Positions 58,351 to 64,000 of a stretch of 64,000 bases of DNA are shown here, piece by piece. The stretch spans positions 187,227 to 251,226 of the forward strand of contig MEHQ01002349.1 in NCBI GenBank assembly GCA_008828725.1, given 5' to 3'. The notes beneath the pieces were generated by a model. That model was not told the DNA's origin. It made no database searches and saw only the letters and a program-made list of their open reading frames with translations. The translations under genes were made by a program, and so were the position numbers. Each line of letters begins with the position of its first letter. Position 1 is the first letter of the stretch. This stretch comes from Saccharina japonica (lineage: Eukaryota > Sar > Phaeophyceae > Laminariales > Laminariaceae).

Positions 58351-58525
58351 ATTCGATACGAGTCGACGAGAGAAAGGAAGGGCTGAAGTCTTCTCGCGAT
58401 AAAAATTCAAGGCACGAATCACAGTGGGGAGCCTACTTTGTGACCCCGGATCTGAGTTACGACCATGGCAGGGAGAAGAGAGAACGAAAGGGTGAAAATG
58501 ATCAATGGCATGGAAAAAAAAAAAA
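58351..58525 (+). mobile_element. 5'-truncated SINE
   Basis: Body and tail only (GACCCCGGATCTGAGTTACG, 12-base poly-A); the tRNA-like head is missing. Confidence 0.8.
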
Positions 58526-61500
58526 GTAGCTACTCGTACCGTACTGTTGATGAGGTTCCGCACTTGGGGGACTGTATTCCTCACCCGACAGCCATATTCG
58601 TTTATATCGTTCCAGCACGACAGTTACACGTTGTAGCTAGGATTGCACACACCTTCGCAGGTATTAGTATTAACATTTTGGCTCGGGGTGGGAGTATCAA
58701 GACTTCTCTCCCTCTGTCTCGTTTTGCCTCTCATACAGCTTGTATCCGGAATTTCATCCGACCGCGAGGCGGTCGGTATCTTGACTTGGAATCTACGAAC
58801 ACACTACTGAATGAACTCGTTTGAGGCCTGGTACCAGAGTGTCAAGGATGTCGGTGAATGGGTCAGCTCACGAAGAGCACTAAATCTCCACGAAATATCA
58901 GGTTCAACAGCTGAAACGAGAAGGTCAGTTGGTCTTGGAGTAGAGGAAGGAGACGGTGATGCACGCCATGATGAACACGATGATAGCCGAGTTCATGGGG
59001 GACAACGACCGTTCGGAGCCCGGCGGCGCTCTGGACGGCGCGCCTGCAGGGGAGAGCCCAGCAGGGACAATAACTGTAGGGGGACGTTCACGAGAGGCAG
59101 CACCCATTTATGTGCGAGACACTACTGTAGTGCTGCTGCTGTTACTGTTGGAGCAGGCCTCGTACTAAATACAGCAGACATATATAAGATTGTTTATGCT
59201 GGTGTTTCGCGGAATTTCGTTGCAATGGACCGCGGAGCAGCTGCAGGTCCACCGATAGTTGAGGTTGTTTCAACGAGGAGTCAGCCAGACTAGCCAGAAA
59301 GGGCTGGAGAGAAGGGTGCACACTCCAGCGGTGAGTTCGGTGGTGGCTAGACCGTGACTGCTGGTGGCAATGGCAACAGCGCGATAGCCGCGGAAAGCTG
59401 GTACCCCCGTGAGGAGGTGCTTCACATGTGGCAAGAACTAGCATTGGGATCGCGAACTGCACGGTGAAGCTATGCAGGCGATGCAACGAAAGGGGGGCAC
59501 ACTGCTGATGTCTGCCACATACGGAAGGGAGAGGCTGTGCTGGCGGTGACGAGCGAGGTTGGATCGAGGGACGGTGACGGTGATCGTGGTGCGGTGCAGT
59601 ACTCAGCTTCCAAGGCCGAAGAGACAGGAACGTGCGGTTATGGTTTAGGCAGAATGGGGGGGGTGGAGTTGGCTTGGCAGGTAGGAGACGAGGCCTGGAT
59701 TTGCGATAATTGGAATGTCTACTCGCATGGCGCCCTCAGCAGATCACGTGTCGACGTACCCTTTGAACTGTACATTATTGATGGTAGTACTCCCTCGATC
59801 GAAGCATACGTCCCTCGATCGAAGCATACGTCAATATCAACTTTTTCGTTCGGCCGGGAAACGGTCTTGTGCAACCGCTGCTATCTATCGTTGCGCAAGT
59901 GCCATATCTCTGCTACGGCTTATTTTCTCTGCCCACTCTAATCAAGAACGGCTACGTTTTCGAGGGATCCCCCACGGGGGTTGTACTTAGACCTCCTGTA
60001 AGCCAGAGCGTTCGATCGGGTTTCCATTGAGTGGAACCCTGTTCAGCCGGCTACACTGTCGACCGTAGTAGCAGGGAAAATCATATGCTGCACTCGCCCC
60101 GGGACAACCGCCCAACAAACCTGCGATTAACATCAACGACTTCCATTGCGCTGCTGGACACTTTCACAACGTTCTACTCGGCAAGACAGCGGAGCACCAA
60201 GGGGTCCTCGAGGGGGGGGCTGATGGAGTGCAACGGGTGCTCCTTGACGAAAGGGCGTGCAACGGTATCAAGCAGGCAACGCACACGCGAGCACGTATTT
60301 ATCTCGGGAGAAGTTTTGTGGATTCGAGAGAGAGCCTAAGATGGTAAGAGTCTCTCGGGAGGAAATGGTGCACCCTCATAGGGCCCGACGAGTTTTGACG
60401 GCATACATACGTACGTGAACATTGTGCGCCACAAGTCGGACACCGCCGAACTGCTCGAGCACTTCCTTCCGGATTGTTGTGCACACTGTGACCTTCCCAA
60501 GGTGGTAATCGATCGATCAGGTGGTTGTGGCAAATTCCAGGGGGGGTTGTAGAGCTGTGTAGACCGAGAGGTATCAAGCAGGAATTCATGGCGGCCGATA
60601 ATCCCCAATTGAATGTGGGTAACCCCAGTTCAATGATGGTAACAAAAGGCGCGCTAAGTTTTATCGAGAAGGCCGTAATGGCTGGTCGAAGCCAGACGTA
60701 TGATATGGTTCCCAGCCCGCAATCACCGGCAATGCTGTCGTTGTGGGCTGAAGCGTCCCGCTGGGCGTGTGATGCTTTGAACACCACAACAACTACATCC
60801 AACCAAGAGAGCAAGTCGCCGTCAGGAGATGTGGCATGGTACCCCCTCCCCCTCTGCCCCGGTAGTACTTCCACCCTTCCTCAAGCCTGGCTACTGTAGG
60901 GCAAAGAGGGAGACTATATCACAGGTGAAGGCGCAGGAGTGTGTTTACCTTGGCCCTACACCCATCCACCTTCGAGATTATATACGAGTGCTGGCTAGAC
61001 ACCGTGCCGTGCTAATCACGCGCGCTATCGCCTGGAAATGCGTGTCACCTGCAGCACTTGTACCTGTCTAGAAAAATGACTCCCGGCCTACGGAAGAGGG
61101 GAGGTCCGTGGCGGACAGCGAGAGCACGCCGGACCAAGGTGGGACCGGGGTGGTGGGCGAGCTAGACGACGATCTGACGTACACGAACACCCTCGAGTGA
61201 CGCGGGGATTTGATCTGGACGCGGGCTTGGAGAAGCGCGCACAACAGACACCTACCGCCGACGATGCCGGTGCCAGGACACCTAAGTCGGTCGATTCGTC
61301 TCAAGGGGGCGCAGGTGACGCCTTCTCGGTCCCAGCAGGGAGGGCCGAAAGAGTCGCGATGAACGCTTTGTCTCAAGGGGGCACGGTGGACGCCTCCTCG
61401 GGCTTCGGTAAGAAGGGCCGAAAGTGAACCGGGCGCAGCATCAACCTCTGACACCGATGAAGAGAACGGCGAGGACCCCCTCGCCGTCCAGGCGGGGAGG

Positions 61501-62276
61501 GAATCACACGAGCTTAGCAACTGGGGACGGCTCCTCGCGACTGTACGGGGCCAAGCGCGAGGTCACAGCCAACGCTAGGAGGGGGACTCTGCGGGACATC
61601 AGCTAACGATGGATTCTGAGTTTCCGGACGCGCTGCTTGCAGCAGCGTAAGTGTGGACGAAGTCTAGGAGCATCGCGAAGAGCACATCCTGGACGATAGA
61701 GGCCATGCGGCCTGGAGGGCCCGTGGAGAACAAGGGGAGTTGAACGTGTGTAAACCGAGTGATTTCCCGGCTGACGTAGAATGACCACCACAGTAGTCCA
61801 CAGTAGATCGGTAAGCGTTGTACTCTAAGTACAAAGCAGCGTCGCACGAGGTCGTACATATTGGGTTGATCGGTCACAAAACGACTTGTACATACGAATC
61901 CGCGACACGGCCGCAAGGGCGGAAACCTGAAAGCTGGAAGCGAGCGTTCACTTACAAGGCGGACAAGGATGGCTTCATAGTACCGACAAAGGCTAGACTT
62001 GTGACGTAAGGGTTTTCGCCAAGTGCAGGATGCTGGAGATTACTTTTCAAACGTTTACACCAGCTCCCTCGTCAGCGTCAGTTAAACTTTCTGGCGGCTG
62101 TATACCAATGAGCATGGGTGACAGATTTTCCATTTAGACGCCGCCCAAGGTTTCGTTTCGCGCAAAACTAGACAACGAAATATTCATGAAACTACCCGGC
62201 GGGTGTGGTGGCCCGCCCGGAAAAATCGTTCGTCCCAACCGGTCCCTGTATGGTGTAAAGGAGAGCTGACGGCAGA

Positions 62277-62866
62277 AGCGTGCTACGATAGAGGCAGAGG
62301 TATACCTTTTTTTGGCTGAAAACGTTTCCGAACGAAGGGAAGGGGCTCCTTACCTTAACCCAATATCGTCGGAAATCCCTTTTTGTGTTCCAATATTTTT
62401 CGTTGTATCGTTAGGCGAGCAAACCCACGGTAGGGGCACCACATTTAGGCTCATCAATAGTTTCTGACCGGTTGTGTTCCCCACGCGAGTAACCACCGGA
62501 TACTATTTTTGTTTTACTGGTGTATTTGTTTTCGGACTACCGCATTGGAAGTTTTGGTCGGGTTGCGCGAACGAATGTTTCCGAAGTCATGTGTTCGGGT
62601 GAGATATTGACCTCCTCATGTGAGGAGCTCAGAAAATTATGCTGCGCCCCTACCGTGGGATGACTCAGGCCGTCGGATTGTTCATCTCGGGTAGCGCTTT
62701 TGTTGTCCTCCAAAATCATGTTTTGACTTAGTAATAGTATAGAGTTCCTCAAGCGATTATGACAACCTCGGAAAAAAAACATGGTGCACCTCTGCCGCAG
62801 CTTGTGCTGGCATGGCGCACCTCTACCGTAGCTTGTGTTGGCATGGTGGCATGGTGCACCTCTACT
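62277..62866. mobile_element. CTACGGTAGAGG-family TIR element inserted in the Copia fossil
   Basis: It starts GCTACGATAGAGG and ends in three near-tandem copies of CATGGTGCACCTCTACCGTA. Its interior matches 57540-57720 in reverse (GGACTACCGCATTGGAAG; TGACCTCCTCATGTGAGGAG). Copia sequence is seen on both sides. Confidence 0.65.
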
Positions 62867-63091
62867 CTATTGGCCCGGATTACCGGAGGATACCGTGGTA
62901 GAGTACAGCATGGAGCAGTGTAGGACAAATCCGTGTGTTGTTCGCATAGCTGTCGACGGCAAGGAAGAACCGATTATGGCTGTTCATGTAGATGTCATCG
63001 TGATTGCAGAACCGAGCGAGACGCGCGCAGAGACTTCCGTGCCGCGTTAGGCACGAAATCACCCACGAACAACCTCGTAGAACAAACTTGG

Positions 63092-63332
63092 GACACATGC
63101 TACGATAGAGGTGGACCATGTTTTTTCTGAGCTTCTCACTTAAGGAGCGGCATACATGATGCACCTCACCGAAACAATGATTTTGGAGGGGGGAAAAAGT
63201 GCTGCCGGATGAGAAATATCCTGATCGAAGTATACTCTGAACCATTATTCGTCACAAAAATGAAAGTCCGACGAAATTAGTTAAGGAGTACGATCGTTCA
63301 GAAAACGATTCAGACCAAAACGTGCTACCTCT
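63092..63332. mobile_element. Second CTACGGTAGAGG-family insertion in the Copia fossil
   Basis: CATGCTACGATAGAGGTGGACCATG on the left and ACGTGCTACCTCTCTTGG on the right; CTTGG at 63087-63091 and 63333-63337 is a likely target duplication. Copia reverse transcriptase sequence resumes right after it. Confidence 0.6.
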
Positions 63333-64000
63333 CTTGGTACTCTAGTTATGCGTTCGAACGGGACTGGAAATTGGGGAAAACAATTATTACGCCGAAGGCG
63401 TACATTTAGAGCATGTTTTTGAATGATTTTCGTAGGGAACTCATCATATTATATATTACATCCCCATCGACTCCCGGCATGGTACTAGGTCCGACAGAGG
63501 AGGCCGAGCCTGGAGTAGACTGCTCATACAGAGAGGCTGTGACATCTTTGGGTGTGGCTGTTGACCATGACAAGGCCGGGCATGTCGAACGTTGTGCGTG
63601 CCGTGACGCGCCACTCCTACAACCCCACGGACAGGCACCGGAAGGCAGCTCTGAATATTATGGCATACCTTGACGGGACCAGGGGTATAGGCTTGCCGTT
63701 TTCGAGGGGTTCGGGATTTGATTGGACTGCGTATATAGTGATGCTGACTGCGACGACAAGTCTAACGAGACAGGCGTTAGGTGTCGGAGACGGTAATTAC
63801 CCTGGGGGGTGCGACCGGCAGTCGGACCAGTAATACGCAGAGGCACGTTACGCTGTCCACAGCGGCGGCAGAGTACGTCGCCCTAGGTGAAGGGGTGACG
63901 GTGGCTTTGTTCACGGGCGAAATGTTATCGATTGTTTGCCCAGGGCGACACCGATCATGCGTCTCCGTTTTGTTTAAGACACAGAGAGGGGGGGGCATAG

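Larger units (their letters stand above)
58700..64000 (+). mobile_element. Ty1/Copia gag-pol fossil with nested insertions
   Basis: Parts in order: possible gag start (58.7-59.3 kb), gag zinc knuckles (about 59420-59520), pre-integrase block (INDFHCAAGH, about 60145-60290), integrase core and C-terminus (60400-61070; CVYLGPTPIHLRD), reverse transcriptase blocks (61840-63060 and 63335-63480), and RNase H (63530-63960). A purine-rich tract at 63978-63997 may mark the start of a 3' LTR beyond the window. Broken, with many breaks, and invaded by two TIR elements (about 62277-62866 and 63092-63332). It looks old. Confidence 0.85.

Overview
This is eukaryotic nuclear DNA from a repeat-rich, intron-rich genome. 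The best guess is a brown alga (Phaeophyceae) or another multicellular stramenopile. The reasons are a secreted multi-WSC protein spread over about 18.6 kb with ten GT-AG introns, Copia elements with zinc-knuckle gag and DSG protease, an abundant tRNA-derived SINE family and many hAT-type miniature elements. The lineage is an inference; no marker gene is present to prove it.

Only one gene can be supported with confidence. It lies on the + strand from 31110 to 49735, has 11 exons, and its exon lengths sum to 1533 bases, exactly 510 codons plus a stop. It encodes a signal peptide, an unidentified extracellular region of about 170 residues, and three tandem WSC (cysteine-rich, probably carbohydrate-binding) modules. 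Every WSC module is built from phase-0 exons split at the same places. The introns are full of mobile DNA: a hAT-type miniature element, SINEs, other terminal-inverted-repeat (TIR) elements and tandem duplications.

0-17.6 kb: mostly gene-poor sequence. It holds one or two weak coding-like stretches (5.3-5.7 and 6.1-6.5 kb), a 695-bp foldback element (8.9-9.6 kb), an old TIR element (10.6-11.5 kb), a degenerate array of TACTCCGAGTA words (12.8-13.4 kb), a minus-strand Copia gag/protease fossil (13.4-14.9 kb), and two tandem arrays next to it (14.9-16.4 kb).

17.7-23.0 kb: a decayed LINE with reverse transcriptase and a C-terminal CCHC/endonuclease-like region. It has a 263-bp tandem repeat ahead of its coding part and a 465-bp solo LTR inside the reverse transcriptase.

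23.0-31.1 kb: a 1.77-kb hAT-type non-autonomous element with a second element nested in it, a minisatellite whose units carry a palindrome, and a 1.14-kb TIR element into which a 370-bp TRIM (miniature LTR element) has inserted.

31.1-49.7 kb: the WSC gene. 49.7-58.5 kb: no confident gene, three SINE copies, TIR elements and a few coding-like scraps. 58.7-64.0 kb: a plus-strand Copia gag-pol fossil invaded twice by one TIR family.

Across the window the 9-mer TACCAGGTA (or its complement) occurs about nineteen times where about 0.5 is expected. This is the most unusual small-scale signal seen.
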